DNA of 64,000 nucleotides from NCBI GenBank assembly GCA_016931715.1, contig JAFGEF010000073.1, positions 1 to 64,000 on the forward strand, in the 5' to 3' direction. Shown here in pieces: positions 16,629 through 25,550 of this stretch. The translations under genes were made by a program, and so were the position numbers. The stretch comes from Sedimentisphaerales bacterium. Lineage in GTDB: Bacteria; Planctomycetota; Phycisphaerae; Sedimentisphaerales; Anaerobacaceae. The notes below the pieces were generated by a model. That model saw only the letters and a program-made list of their open reading frames with translations, was not told where the DNA came from and searched no databases. How positions within the stretch are numbered: the stretch's first letter is position 1; every line of letters starts with the position of its first letter.

Positions 16629-17711
16629 TTATAAATGAAGTGATGACTGAAAAACAGCTTTTGCGGCAGCCAAACGGACAAAAGGTGACTCATTTTTCAT
16701 AAGTTCAGGTAAAAATTTTGTTAAATTTTTCGTACCTATTTCACCTATCGCCAGGGCGGTTAGAGTATTAATTCGTTCTCTGGACTGATAATCCTGATTA
16801 GAACTGAGGTTTTTCTTAAAAACTTCAAGAACAACATTTTGACCCTTCCTGTTGCCCATTTTGCCTAATTGCCCGGCGGCGGCAAGGCGAACCTCAATAA
16901 CCGGATCACTTAACATGCTTACTAATGCGTTTTCAGCTTCAACTGTTCCCAGAGCGCCCATTGACCTGATACCGGTAATTTTTATGTCTGCAAAGGCGCT
17001 TATCAGCATAGCCCAGATTTTTTCGTAAATTTTTACATCTCCGAGCATTGCAAGCGCTTCTGCCGCCTGGTATGCAACTATATCACGGGGATCTTTCAGC
17101 AGCTGATACAGCAGTTGTGTTGCGCTTCTATCGCCGATTTTGCCTAAAAGCAGCGCTGAATTTGCTTTTATCGTTGGATTTTCGTTATTTATAGCTGATT
17201 CATGAAGTATTTTAAGATACTCCGGATAGCCAAGCCTCGCCATCGCGTAAGAAGCAGCGATTATTACGTTCGGGTCATTGTCTCTCAATAATTGATTTAC
17301 GGATTTGAGCGCAGACCTATGCTGCATTTCTCCGACTGCGACAGAGGCTGCAAACCTGACCGGTACATAGGGATCATTGAGCAATTGAGTAATAGTAGGC
17401 ATGTAATTTTCCTGCCTTGTAGTAGCAGCAATTTCAATTGCATTTATTTTTGCAAGGATATTATCGGAGCTTAACGCTTCCCTGATAATCCGATGAGCCT
17501 CAATTTGTGTTTCGCTCAAACCCTGTTTCGGATTCTTAACTTTTTGCCCGCATCCGGAAAATGTCAGAGCCGGAACAAAAGCTAAAAAAACTATAACATA
17601 ACGGAATATTGCGTTTTGTGCTTTGTCGTATGAGTTTTCATCGCATTTTTGCATGGACTTGAGGTCCCTGCTGTTATAATCTGCAATTTGGATTCTATAT
17701 TCTTTTTTCAT
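16629..17711 (-). CDS. Lipoprotein with HEAT-like repeats
   Basis: The 360-residue protein contains a hydrophobic segment (about 38-52) ending in the lipobox LTFSGC, so it is probably lipid-modified. From about residue 75 to the end it consists of HEAT-like helical repeats of 30-33 residues, for example DPYVPVRFAASVAVGEM, NPTIKANSALLLGKIGD and DPVIEVRLAAAGQLGKMGN. Such repeats are protein-binding scaffolds. The ATG at 17711 has GAGG seven bases upstream but gives an unusually long 36-residue n-region; the Met at codon 20 is an alternative. It follows lnt, which completes lipoprotein maturation. Confidence 0.82.
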   Translation of the reverse strand: MKKEYRIQIADYNSRDLKSMQKCDENSYDKAQNAIFRYVIVFLAFVPALTFSGCGQKVKNPKQGLSETQIEAHRIIREALSSDNILAKINAIEIAATTRQENYMPTITQLLNDPYVPVRFAASVAVGEMQHRSALKSVNQLLRDNDPNVIIAASYAMARLGYPEYLKILHESAINNENPTIKANSALLLGKIGDRSATQLLYQLLKDPRDIVAYQAAEALAMLGDVKIYEKIWAMLISAFADIKITGIRSMGALGTVEAENALVSMLSDPVIEVRLAAAGQLGKMGNRKGQNVVLEVFKKNLSSNQDYQSRERINTLTALAIGEIGTKNLTKFLPELMKNESPFVRLAAAKAVFQSSLHL

Positions 17712-17732
17712 TTGGATGCCTCGATTAATTAA

Positions 17733-19484
17733 TCATCCCTTTTTGAATCGGACAAATCTGCCGGAAAGTGATGCAATTATCACAAAAAAAACACAAAATT
17801 CACACAAAAAGTCGAGCCATTCGCCATATTTACTGAAAAACGCCGTTCTTTTATCTATCGGTATTTTATCGATGAACCACCCGGATATACCGGTTCGAGC
17901 CATAGCATTTTCTGGTAATGTACCGTTAATATACCCGTTTTTTATTCTTCCGGAACTGTCTATTAGACAACTTATACCTGTATTGACGCTTCGAAGGACG
18001 GCAAGCCTGTTTTCCACTGCTCTGAAAGTACAAACGGCTGCATGCTGGGGGAGTTCCGTGCTTGGCATGATTTTCTCATTGCCCCAGCGAACAAACCATC
18101 CATCGTTGGATATATTTACGAGCCAGTCGATTTGTTTTTCCCCATTCTTATCGAGTGCGAACCTTCTCGGGAGTACCGGAACTGTGTCCTCATAGCAAAT
18201 TATCACGCTGAATTTATATTTTTGACCTTCGCTGCCGGTCATCTTAAAAATAGTATAATTACTGCCGTAATCGAGTGAATAATCGAAATCGTATGGTATA
18301 AACTTTACTTTCATGAGCATTTCATAAAACCATGCCATTGAATTTCGCAGAGGTAAAACCTCACCGAACGGCACAAGGTGTATTTTGTCATAGACTTCAG
18401 TAGTTTTTTGGCCTTTGTTATTATATAAAAAAGCGGAATTGAATCTTTCGTCCAATATGACATATTTCTGGTCTTCTGTCATAGCCGGTGTGCCGCCGTA
18501 TGCGCCTATTAGCAGAAAAGCATTGTTTTCAGCATGTTCCTTCAATCTTTGATCCAAAACGTTCCAGATGTGGTCATCTTCCATAATAGACAAAATTCCC
18601 GGATTCAAAGTAGCCTGGACCATAGTTTCAGGCCATACAATAAGTTCGGGCTTATGAGCAGACACTTCATTGCTGTCTTTCATTAATCCATCGAATATAT
18701 CCTCACTTGATTCAAAAGTATTTTTAACAGATTGCGGAACATTTGATTGAAGCGAAGCCGCAAGGGGACCTTCTTCCACAAATTCGGCTTCCTGACCGAG
18801 TCTCCAGCGGCCGTATATTACACAGACAATCAGTATAGAAGCGACAATGCCGGTTTTTACATATTGAGCGGCGGTAAAAAGTTTTTTCTCACGGGATGCT
18901 GTTATCAAATCTGCAAACAAGCCGTTTACCATAGCAATTAGGCACGATACGCCGCAAGCCCCGAAAATATCCGCTATCTGAATAATCGTAATATTTTTAT
19001 ATTGGCTATGGGCAAGAAAACGCCAGAAAAATCCGCCTAAAAAAATACCCTGCATACGTTCTATTCCCGCAATTAAAATCGCCGAAGCAAGAAACAGTGG
19101 TACTTTTTTCTTCATACAATAGCGCAGACAGAAAAATAATAAAGGCCAGAGCAGGGCGGTATATAAACATAAAACCAGCCATCCTGCTATCGTAATTGGA
19201 AATATCCAGTACAAGTTCCCCAGCCAATAAAACACAGATACTATGTACACTACAAAGTACATTTTTCGAGAGCGAATTTCTTTTGTATAGTAAGCCGCTA
19301 TTATAAATGGAACGAAGGAAATCCACGCAAGAAATGATAAATCTATCGGAGCCTGAATCACAGTCAGCATCAATGCACTGGCAATTAGTAAAAGAACATA
19401 AGGGCATAATTGTATAAGTTTTAAAGAGTCCTGCTTCTTTACTTTTTTGCTCTTTTTCTCTGATTTTTGTTCATTCTTCTTCAT
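17733..19484 (-). CDS. lnt: Apolipoprotein N-acyltransferase
   Basis: The 583-residue membrane enzyme adds the third acyl chain to the N-terminal cysteine of lipoproteins. It has six or seven N-terminal membrane segments (about 25-225), an extracytoplasmic nitrilase domain (about 240-540) and a C-terminal membrane segment (about 557-575). The catalytic triad is visible as Glu286 in VWPETM, Lys367 in DKIHLVPFGE and Cys430 in IICYED. The Lys-rich N terminus (first 20 residues) is longer than usual. The gene fits the many lipoproteins in this window. The start is ATG at 19484. Confidence 0.93.
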   Translation of the reverse strand: MKKNEQKSEKKSKKVKKQDSLKLIQLCPYVLLLIASALMLTVIQAPIDLSFLAWISFVPFIIAAYYTKEIRSRKMYFVVYIVSVFYWLGNLYWIFPITIAGWLVLCLYTALLWPLLFFCLRYCMKKKVPLFLASAILIAGIERMQGIFLGGFFWRFLAHSQYKNITIIQIADIFGACGVSCLIAMVNGLFADLITASREKKLFTAAQYVKTGIVASILIVCVIYGRWRLGQEAEFVEEGPLAASLQSNVPQSVKNTFESSEDIFDGLMKDSNEVSAHKPELIVWPETMVQATLNPGILSIMEDDHIWNVLDQRLKEHAENNAFLLIGAYGGTPAMTEDQKYVILDERFNSAFLYNNKGQKTTEVYDKIHLVPFGEVLPLRNSMAWFYEMLMKVKFIPYDFDYSLDYGSNYTIFKMTGSEGQKYKFSVIICYEDTVPVLPRRFALDKNGEKQIDWLVNISNDGWFVRWGNEKIMPSTELPQHAAVCTFRAVENRLAVLRSVNTGISCLIDSSGRIKNGYINGTLPENAMARTGISGWFIDKIPIDKRTAFFSKYGEWLDFLCEFCVFFVIIASLSGRFVRFKKG

Positions 19485-19516
19485 TCGTGGTTAATGTGTC
19501 CTGTTTTAACGCTTTT

Positions 19517-20473
19517 TTAATCCCTAAAATTCCGGCATTTTGAGGATAGCATTAATATGTCCTGCTCGCTGTATTTTTTTTCATTTTTCATCCGAACAGC
19601 AAATTGGTTCGCGAAAATCTTTATAAGATTTTTATTTTCGGTGATTTCATTTAGCGGCTTGCCCATATCGATAGAAAGTCTTTTGAATTCCTCAATCTCA
19701 TTCAGAGCGGACTTTTGCCCATCATTTTTCTTATTTTTTAATTCATCTAAACGCCTTGTGGAATTTTCAACATATTGCTCGGAAATTTCAATACCGATAT
19801 AATGCCGTGACAATTGATAAGCTGCCGCCGCGGTCGTGCCTGACCCGGAAAACGGGTCAAGAACGCAGTCGCCCGGATTGGAACTTGCTGAAATGATTCT
19901 TTTAAGCAGGCTCTCAGGCATCTGGCAGGGATGCCAGCCTGTGCGTTCCTTAAATGTGCCGCAAACGCGGGAGTATGTATTCCATACGTCATCCGGCATT
20001 TTACCCGCCGGATTGGCACGCTTGTCGTTATATAGGAGCTGCCTGTCTGATGGGACGCGTACCGCATAATCGTTGAATGTGAAGTTGCTTCTATCGTTCA
20101 CGAAATAAAAAATGTGCGTGTGGCTTCGTGCGAATTTGTCATTTGTCTGCTGGCCGAACGTGTAGTGCCAGATAATCCAGTTCCGCATGACAAGTCCAAG
20201 CTCGTCGGCTATTACCCTCACATTCGCCGCGTAATCGTCACCGATGGCGATATAGAACGAGCCGTGAGGTTTGAGCACTTTCCTGCACACGCTCATCCAC
20301 TCTTTTGTCCATGCGATATAGTTTTCCTTTTTTTGATTATCGTCGTACTTATCGTATTTGTAGCCGATATTAAAAGGCGGATCCGCGAATATAAGGTCAG
20401 CGAAAGGTTCCCCGATTTCGCCCAGAACCTCGATGCAATCGCCGCATATTATTTTATCTAAATATTTCTGCAT
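19517..20473 (-). CDS. Beta-class DNA methyltransferase (N6-adenine or N4-cytosine)
   Basis: The 318-residue protein is an N4/N6 amino-methyltransferase. The catalytic motif IV is DPPF (31-34) and the SAM-binding motif I is LDPFSGSGTT (205-214); this order (IV before I) is the beta class. DPPF favours N6-adenine but does not prove it. The C-terminal 70 residues after the fold may be a specificity or dimerisation part. No restriction endonuclease lies beside it, so it looks like an orphan methylase with an epigenetic or protective role. The recognition sequence cannot be read from the protein. Confidence 0.85.
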   Translation of the reverse strand: MQKYLDKIICGDCIEVLGEIGEPFADLIFADPPFNIGYKYDKYDDNQKKENYIAWTKEWMSVCRKVLKPHGSFYIAIGDDYAANVRVIADELGLVMRNWIIWHYTFGQQTNDKFARSHTHIFYFVNDRSNFTFNDYAVRVPSDRQLLYNDKRANPAGKMPDDVWNTYSRVCGTFKERTGWHPCQMPESLLKRIISASSNPGDCVLDPFSGSGTTAAAAYQLSRHYIGIEISEQYVENSTRRLDELKNKKNDGQKSALNEIEEFKRLSIDMGKPLNEITENKNLIKIFANQFAVRMKNEKKYSEQDILMLSSKCRNFRD

Positions 20474-20564
20474 GGCGATATGATAACTGTTAAACGGTGA
20501 TTTGCAAGCGGGAAGATTTCCAGCTTTTCGGAAAGTACATATTATTGAGAATTAATGTTTCGGT

Positions 20565-21017
20565 TTAGTGGCTGTGTGAGATTATTTTGTCTCGTTCTTT
20601 AATAAGTAAGTCTCGCACTTGTTCAGGCTGGGTTAGCCCATAGAGTGCAACTTCGGGCATTGCCTGTCCTGTGCCAGCAGTTTGAATCCGCAGTTCCCAG
20701 AGGCCGCACCACTTCATCAAAGGTCCCTGGGCGAGAACAACGTCAGTAACCCGGTCAAGCGGAATGGCTTTTCTCTTAAGAAAGAACACGCCGGAATCTG
20801 CTCTTAAGGTACTGCCGTCAAGCCAGTATTTTAACGCCTGTGCCTGTTTTTTACTCAGCCATAGTCCCAGAGTAAGAGCATAGAGAATCGCTAAAATAAG
20901 ACCTACTCCCATAATCCAGATACCCACCACAATAATCATGAGTATATAACTGTAATAGAAATATCGTGCCACCTTCTCCCTTTTAATCGAAAATTCCTGC
21001 TTTTCCGAAGTATCCAT
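20565..21017 (-). CDS. bPH2 (YdbS-like) membrane protein
   Basis: The 150-residue protein has two close membrane segments (about 20-58) followed by a bacterial PH-like domain of the YdbS type: LKYWLDGSTLRADSGVFFLKRKAIPLDRVTDVVLAQGPLMKWCGLWELRIQTAG fits its usual pattern in order, ending with the short helix QPEQVRDLLIKERD. The function of this family is unknown; members occur in membrane-associated pairs. AAGGAG lies eight bases before the ATG. It is followed by a small membrane protein on the same strand, at 21112-21417, which lies upstream in transcription. Confidence 0.82.
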   Translation of the reverse strand: MDTSEKQEFSIKREKVARYFYYSYILMIIVVGIWIMGVGLILAILYALTLGLWLSKKQAQALKYWLDGSTLRADSGVFFLKRKAIPLDRVTDVVLAQGPLMKWCGLWELRIQTAGTGQAMPEVALYGLTQPEQVRDLLIKERDKIISHSH

Positions 21018-21111
21018 TTACTGGCTCCTTAAATATGAAAGCTTGTAACCATTATGAATATTTCCCTGTCTTTTCATTCGCTAAAACTTACATAAAGTAA
21101 TTTTCTGTATT

Positions 21112-21417
21112 TTATCGGTTAACAGGCTGCTCAAAATTTTGCGGCAATGTATTTTTATTGTTGCCTTTGGTTAATAGAACAACTCCTCCAATGCCTGAAA
21201 TCAGAGCAAAAACTAACGCGTATTTTGTCGCCGCGGGAGTAACCGGCTTCATTTCCATCTGTCCCAACATACCGGCAAATGGAGAAGAACCTGTAAATTG
21301 ATTCATTGCTCTGACATTATTGGCATTATTCTGATATCGCTCAATTGCAACAAAAATACATATCGCACATATAATTAAAGCGACGACACCTGCAATTTTC
21401 ATCTGGCTTTTATTCAT
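21112..21417 (-). CDS. Small two-pass membrane protein
   Basis: The 101-residue protein has two membrane segments (about 7-25 and 65-85) linked by a Met/Asn-rich loop containing NQFTGSSPFAGMLG, and a hydrophilic C terminus. The second half, ATKYALVFALISGIGGVVLL, resembles DUF3185-type small membrane proteins, with low confidence. GGAGAT precedes the ATG by eight bases. It lies just upstream of the bPH2 gene and may share its transcript. Confidence 0.7.
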   Translation of the reverse strand: MNKSQMKIAGVVALIICAICIFVAIERYQNNANNVRAMNQFTGSSPFAGMLGQMEMKPVTPAATKYALVFALISGIGGVVLLTKGNNKNTLPQNFEQPVNR

Positions 21418-21547
21418 TTTATATCTCCGTTAAAAATTATTATCTTTTGTTCGAAATCCATATTTATTCTAATATTGATATACGCACAGGCTCGAATAAA
21501 ATTTAAATATTTTACAGATTTTCTCATTTTATTTTTTAATTTTGTAA

Positions 21548-22327
21548 TCATACCACTTTGAACTTCTGCTTTAAATAAGCCATCTCATCGATGATTATAG
21601 TCCCGGCGGGAAAATCAAAATCGAATAATCTGTCCTCTATGGGGACATTAGCAGAAACTTTTTCAACCTCATAACATTCCATCCAGTTTTGCTGAGGTTC
21701 CGTCCATGAATATCTATAAGGAATCCATACATTGTTATTTTTCTGGAATTGGTCACACTCTATATGTTTTAAAAGCCCGGCCTGCGAGAAAATGTCTTTT
21801 TTTACGGGAATAAAATTCCTGGACGGATCCACGTAAAATATATATGCCAAATCTCCAGGCCCCCATGTTTGAACCTTAAACTCATATAAATTGCGGATTT
21901 TATCGTATTTCAAAGTCATATCCCGCTGGTCATGAAGCTTTTTCCAGAGAATATCGCAATGTTCCCACATTGCCGAATGGATTGTATAAAATGATTTATC
22001 TGCGTCACACATGTTTCCAAATCTTACGAGTCCCCTGGGAGTTTTACCCGGTTCTTCTGTAAGCTTCTTCGTTTGCTGAGGAGTAAATGCGTAAGTGACG
22101 ACTTCTTCATGTGTTTTGGGCTGCTCGGCTGTAGGATATGTTGTTCGCGAAATTTTCCAGTATTCTTTGTCTTGTGACCATCGCGTATGGATTTCAGAAA
22201 CCACCTGCACTATTTGCTGAGAACTTCTTTCCTCCTGCACATAGCCGGTAGCGTTAATTTTCGCTTCCATACAGGTATATTGTTTTGCTGAGGTCTCTAT
22301 TAGCAGAATAAGCTGTTCAGGTGTCAT
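21548..22327 (-). CDS. Hypothetical protein, possible LolA-like fold
   Basis: From the ATG at 22327 the protein has 259 residues. It begins MTPEQLILLIETSAKQYTCMEAKINA, followed by alternating strands and a C-terminal DRLFDFDFPAGTIIIDE. This pattern resembles outer-membrane lipoprotein-sorting (LolA/LolB-like) folds common in planctomycetes, but no family is firmly recognised. The frame is open upstream to a TTG at 22405, which would add 26 residues with no signal peptide and no ribosome binding site. The lack of a signal sequence at either start is odd for this fold, so the 5' end may be truncated. Confidence 0.65.
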   Translation of the reverse strand: MTPEQLILLIETSAKQYTCMEAKINATGYVQEERSSQQIVQVVSEIHTRWSQDKEYWKISRTTYPTAEQPKTHEEVVTYAFTPQQTKKLTEEPGKTPRGLVRFGNMCDADKSFYTIHSAMWEHCDILWKKLHDQRDMTLKYDKIRNLYEFKVQTWGPGDLAYIFYVDPSRNFIPVKKDIFSQAGLLKHIECDQFQKNNNVWIPYRYSWTEPQQNWMECYEVEKVSANVPIEDRLFDFDFPAGTIIIDEMAYLKQKFKVV

Positions 22328-22416
22328 AATATTTACCAGTTTAATGGGACAGTTTCCTTTAAAAATCACTGCCGACGAAGGCTTTATATTATTATAGACG
22401 CCCAATACGCAAATTC

Positions 22417-22480
22417 ATTGCAATAATCTTGAAAAATATGGAAATTTTACAGTCAGAGTCTATTGTAATATTATTGCAAT
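22417..22480. repeat. Inverted repeat ATTGCAATAAT
   Basis: An 11-bp perfect inverted repeat, ATTGCAATAAT (22417-22427) and ATTATTGCAAT (22470-22480), with 42 bases between the arms, lies upstream of the LolA-like gene. It could be an operator or a remnant of an element. Confidence 0.4.
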
Positions 22481-22528
22481 TGGGGGCAGCTTCAAATGCG
22501 GCTTTGTGATAATTTAGCATATGTTTTA

Positions 22529-22570
22529 CCATCCCCATCCCGATAAAAACAATCAGGATGAGGATGCCAC
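22529..22570. repeat. CATCC hairpin repeat, copy A
   Basis: The stretch CCATCCCCATCC...AGGATGAGGATG forms a hairpin with a stem of about 11-12 bp. The same element, inverted, is at 52947-52985; both copies continue with GCCAC on the GGATG side. It lies 3' of the small coiled-coil lipoprotein gene and may act as its terminator, but there is no long T-run. Confidence 0.6.
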
Positions 22571-22593
22571 CCGTCGAGTGGTCTTATTATGAT

Positions 22594-23064
22594 TTAATCT
22601 TGTTCGAGTTTAAATCTTGCAAGCAGGATTTTTAGTTCAATAAGCTTGGCATTGGTTTCAATAGTCGCATCTCGTGAGATTATTCCGGCTTGCAGGTCTT
22701 TTTGCAGCGAATTTCTTATTTCTGTGACTGATTGAATAAGATTTTGAAGCTCTTCGATAACCGTTTCATTTTTATCCTGCAATTGAGCTAATTGAATTCG
22801 TGCTTCGGCTGCTTTTATTTCTGCTTCCGCCAATTCCTTAAGAGTTCCCAGTCCTGTTTCAAATCGCCGCTTAACCTGGACAACTTCCTGCTGACGCAGT
22901 TCGATGAGTTCCTGATATAGTTTTGTGATTTCTTCACCGGCAGGGCTGCTGCCTGATGTCTTCTTTTCTTTTTCAGATTGAGATAATGTTCCGCATGATA
23001 CTATTAAGCCGCAAAGAACAATAAGAACTGAACAAAGCAAACGTCTTTTTATTTTAATCCACAT
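22594..23064 (-). CDS. Small coiled-coil lipoprotein
   Basis: The 156-residue protein starts at the ATG at 23064, which has GGAGGT seven bases upstream; the frame is open further but without a ribosome binding site. A signal peptide (about 6-22) ends with LIVSC, a lipobox. The rest is helical: LYQELIELRQQEVVQVKRRFETGLGTLKELAEAEIKAAEARIQLA looks like one helical hairpin of a TolC-type outer-membrane factor. The protein is far too short to be TolC. A periplasmic coiled-coil lipoprotein is the safest description. Confidence 0.78.
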   Translation of the reverse strand: MWIKIKRRLLCSVLIVLCGLIVSCGTLSQSEKEKKTSGSSPAGEEITKLYQELIELRQQEVVQVKRRFETGLGTLKELAEAEIKAAEARIQLAQLQDKNETVIEELQNLIQSVTEIRNSLQKDLQAGIISRDATIETNAKLIELKILLARFKLEQD

Positions 23065-23368
23065 AATAATACCTCCATTTTCAAATTTTTCAGTTAAACA
23101 TGTAAAAAACATATTCTACTATAATAACTCAGGTCTTTACATATTTAAAGACGTTGAAACCGCTAAACCGTTAAAATAATTTTCAATAAATTTTAATTGC
23201 GTAATTAAAATGGCTATTTTATTCTATATAAAACAGTAGTAACCACTTGGAATGATAGATGTTAAAGAAAATTGTGACAAGAGTCGGGAAATTCTTATAT
23301 AGAAGAAAGCAGTCTGTGTTACCCGTCTTGTGCAGACAGTATAATCATTGATAGGAACGAAAAAAGAG
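23065..23368. other. Intergenic region without recognised features
   Basis: This divergent gap of about 300 bases is AT-rich at first and then GC-richer near the next gene. No tRNA, hairpin with T-run or convincing ORF was seen. Confidence 0.4.
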
Positions 23369-23818
23369 ATGAAAAGGAAGCTATTCTGGATTTCCACGAT
23401 CATCGGCTTGATTGTCGTTGTGCTGACGGCGATGGATTTCCTCAACAACGCGGGTGACGTGAAGAATCCCGAAGACCAGTTGGCCAAGATGCTCCCAGCA
23501 GAGCGAGACTTCTGCCAGCAGATCCTTTGGCAGATTGACTCAGGATCAAATGAGCGTGATGTTCTCGCGTTGCTGGGTCCACCAGCTCGAAGCCTAAAAC
23601 TTAAGAAGATCTGGCATGTCAAATTGGACGGCAAAGCCGACAGAGTCAGCGTGTACTTCGGCATTGACGGACTGGCAACACAGGTGGTTCTTGACGGTGG
23701 CTTTGGCCGTTTCTACTATCGAAGGAGTGTGAATGATCACGAGAAACCAAGACGAGAGAGTTCCCAACCAACAAATCCAACTTATTTGGAGCCTGCTTCA
23801 CAGTCTCCTCAAGGATGA
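23369..23818 (+). CDS. Hypothetical membrane-anchored protein, atypical composition
   Basis: From the ATG at 23369 the protein has 149 residues; a TTG at 23348 adds seven. One membrane segment (about 5-24) is followed by a soluble domain with FCQQILWQIDSGSNERDVLALLGPPARSLKLKKIWHVKL, where the segment from GSNERDVLALLGPP resembles the start of SmpA/BamE-like domains (a short helix before a G-P turn). The gene is clearly richer in GC and in CTC/CTG/GAC codons than its AT-rich neighbours, which suggests transfer from another genome. The C terminus is disordered and Ser/Pro-rich. Confidence 0.6.
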   Translation: MKRKLFWISTIIGLIVVVLTAMDFLNNAGDVKNPEDQLAKMLPAERDFCQQILWQIDSGSNERDVLALLGPPARSLKLKKIWHVKLDGKADRVSVYFGIDGLATQVVLDGGFGRFYYRRSVNDHEKPRRESSQPTNPTYLEPASQSPQG

Positions 23819-23881
23819 TCGAATTAAGGTTACAGCAACCATACTGAATAATAGCGATCGGAAAAGTACAGGAGCAGCTAA

Positions 23882-24010
23882 ATGGGTAGCAAAGGCATCA
23901 CTGAAGAGGTAAAGAAACAAGCCGGTGAAATCGTGAAGAGGTTTAATAAAAACGAGATAACTAATCCGAATATTTATTATCAAATCCGTTATGTAGATGG
24001 AACGATATAA
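23882..24010 (+). pseudogene. Short ORF, possible gene remnant
   Basis: A 42-codon ORF encodes KKQAGEIVKRFNKNEI...NIYYQIRYVDG. This resembles the start of small uncharacterised proteins that continue with a strand-rich C terminus (a YxARYKGxxLYL pattern as I remember it), but here it stops directly after the first strand. It follows the foreign-looking gene at 23369. It may be a truncated remnant or chance. Confidence 0.3.
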
Positions 24011-24269
24011 GGGATGATGAAAACGGTTCTTGAAGCTTATCCGCCTTAAAGAAAATGTCTCTTCCCCCAAAAAAACGCCCACAGAGTAATAAGGATGCAT
24101 TATTTTTTTCAAGTTTATTGTGTTTAATAACTCAAAATAAGTAACTCATTTTTTTAAAAAAAACGTAAAACCTTCTATTTTTTAATTGGCTCAATAAGCG
24201 AAATATTAGAAAATCTAACCTATTATCCGGCGAGGGACAAAAGATGAAGCAAGAGATGAGAGTCTTGTA

Positions 24270-24920
24270 TTACGGCTCGATGACTTTTTGTACATGGAAG
24301 GTTTTGCCTGTAAGGTAGTCGGTGAAAATTATTTTCAGAGTGAGAGGGTCGACTAATTTATCTATTTTGCCGGAGATGTCGAAACTTAACCTGTAATTTG
24401 TTACTAACGTGTCATTCCATGATTTCTTCAGTTCTTCGGAACTGACCAACCATTTTCCGATTTGCGCCTGATTTTCCTGTTTGTTAAGGTTCCAGAGTTC
24501 GACTTCCACACTTCCTGCGGCTTTTATCTGGTCACCATATTTATCAATCGGCTGGATGCGCACAATGAGGGTATCCAGTTTGCCGTCTTTATTTTCATCA
24601 TAAAACGAGGAATAGTTGTGTATTTTGACATTTTCGAGCTGGTATAAATTCTCGCCCTTTACGTTGTCAGGGAGTTTTTGAAGAACAGCAATCTGTTTTT
24701 TTAATTGCTCGTTTTCCGAATTAATTTGCTCGATTTGACTTGTTAGTTGAACATTGTCTTTAGTCAGGTTGTCGATTTGTGCGCGAAACTGCCGGCTTTC
24801 ATTTCCTGAGTTGCAGCCGGACAAAATAGATAAGAATAGGAATAGTGAGGCACGACGTATTACATATTCTGTGTTCTGTATTCTGTATCCTGTATTCTGT
24901 TTTTTACAGTTCCTGTTCAT
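24270..24920 (-). CDS. Lipoprotein with coiled coil
   Basis: From the ATG at 24920 the protein has 216 residues. The start overlaps the clpP stop in another frame, so translation is probably coupled. After about 17 residues encoded by a 14-bp tandem repeat tract comes a signal segment (about 19-29, [13 protein letters not shown]) with a lipobox. A coiled coil follows (about 38-72, [34 protein letters not shown]), then a beta-rich domain of about 130 residues with [19 protein letters not shown] and a C-terminal [14 protein letters not shown]. No named family is recognised. It is the last gene of the tig-clpP operon. Confidence 0.72.
   Translation of the reverse strand: MNRNCKKQNTGYRIQNTEYVIRRASLFLFLSILSGCNSGNESRQFRAQIDNLTKDNVQLTSQIEQINSENEQLKKQIAVLQKLPDNVKGENLYQLENVKIHNYSSFYDENKDGKLDTLIVRIQPIDKYGDQIKAAGSVEVELWNLNKQENQAQIGKWLVSSEELKKSWNDTLVTNYRLSFDISGKIDKLVDPLTLKIIFTDYLTGKTFHVQKVIEP
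24866..24900. repeat. 14-bp tandem repeat inside a lipoprotein 5' end
   Basis: The tract consists of ATTCTGTGTTCTGT, ATTCTGTATCCTGT and a half unit ATTCTGT. It encodes the [12 protein letters not shown] stretch before the lipoprotein signal segment. Similar ACAGAACACAGGA text is at about 252-268. Confidence 0.6.
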
Positions 24921-25548
24921 CTTCATCTGTCTTTTCCCTGACAATTTCCGGAGCCTTCTGGAGAATCCTGTCTGCCAGACCATACTGGATTGCTTCATTT
25001 GCTTCAAGCCAGAGGTTCCTGTCGCAGTCCTTTTCTATTTTCTCCGTCGGCTGGCCTGAGTGCTTCGAGAGAATCTCATATAAGCGTGTTCTCATACGGA
25101 GAATTTCTTTGGCTTCAATTTCCAGGTCGGTTGCAGGTGCAATCAATTCTCCAGAAAGCAGAGGCTGATGAAGGAGAACTTTACTATTGGCAAGAAGGAA
25201 TCGCTTGTTTTCTTTTCCTCCAGCCAGTAAAACCGAAGCCATACTTGCCGCCTGGCCTACGCAATATGTCGCAACATCGCAGCGAAGGAATTGCATCGTG
25301 TCATAAATAGCCATTCCGGCAGTGATAGCGCCGCCCGGTGAATTGATATAGAAATGAATATCGCTTTTACTGTCTTCATTACTTAAAAAGAGCATCTGAG
25401 CAACGATAAGATTCGCTGTTTCGTCGTCAACAGGGCCTCCGAGAAAGATAATTCTGTCCTTGAGGAGTCTTGAATAAATGTCGTAAGCTCTTTCTGCCCG
25501 GCCGCTTTTTTCAATTACTATAGGTACTAAATGCTGATTAACGCTCAT
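24904..25548 (-). CDS. clpP: ATP-dependent Clp protease proteolytic subunit, paralogue 1
   Basis: The 214-residue serine protease is a ClpP subunit. The catalytic triad is complete: Ser102 in GQAASMAS, His127 in LLHQPL and Asp174 in EKDCDRN. Other family landmarks are [21 protein letters not shown] and [19 protein letters not shown]. Two adjacent and divergent clpP genes suggest a mixed ClpP1P2 complex, as known in other bacteria. It starts two bases after the stop of the second clpP, so the two are coupled. No clpX or other Clp ATPase gene is within the window. Confidence 0.95.
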   Translation of the reverse strand: MSVNQHLVPIVIEKSGRAERAYDIYSRLLKDRIIFLGGPVDDETANLIVAQMLFLSNEDSKSDIHFYINSPGGAITAGMAIYDTMQFLRCDVATYCVGQAASMASVLLAGGKENKRFLLANSKVLLHQPLLSGELIAPATDLEIEAKEILRMRTRLYEILSKHSGQPTEKIEKDCDRNLWLEANEAIQYGLADRILQKAPEIVREKTDEDEQEL

Positions 25549-25550
25549 AT

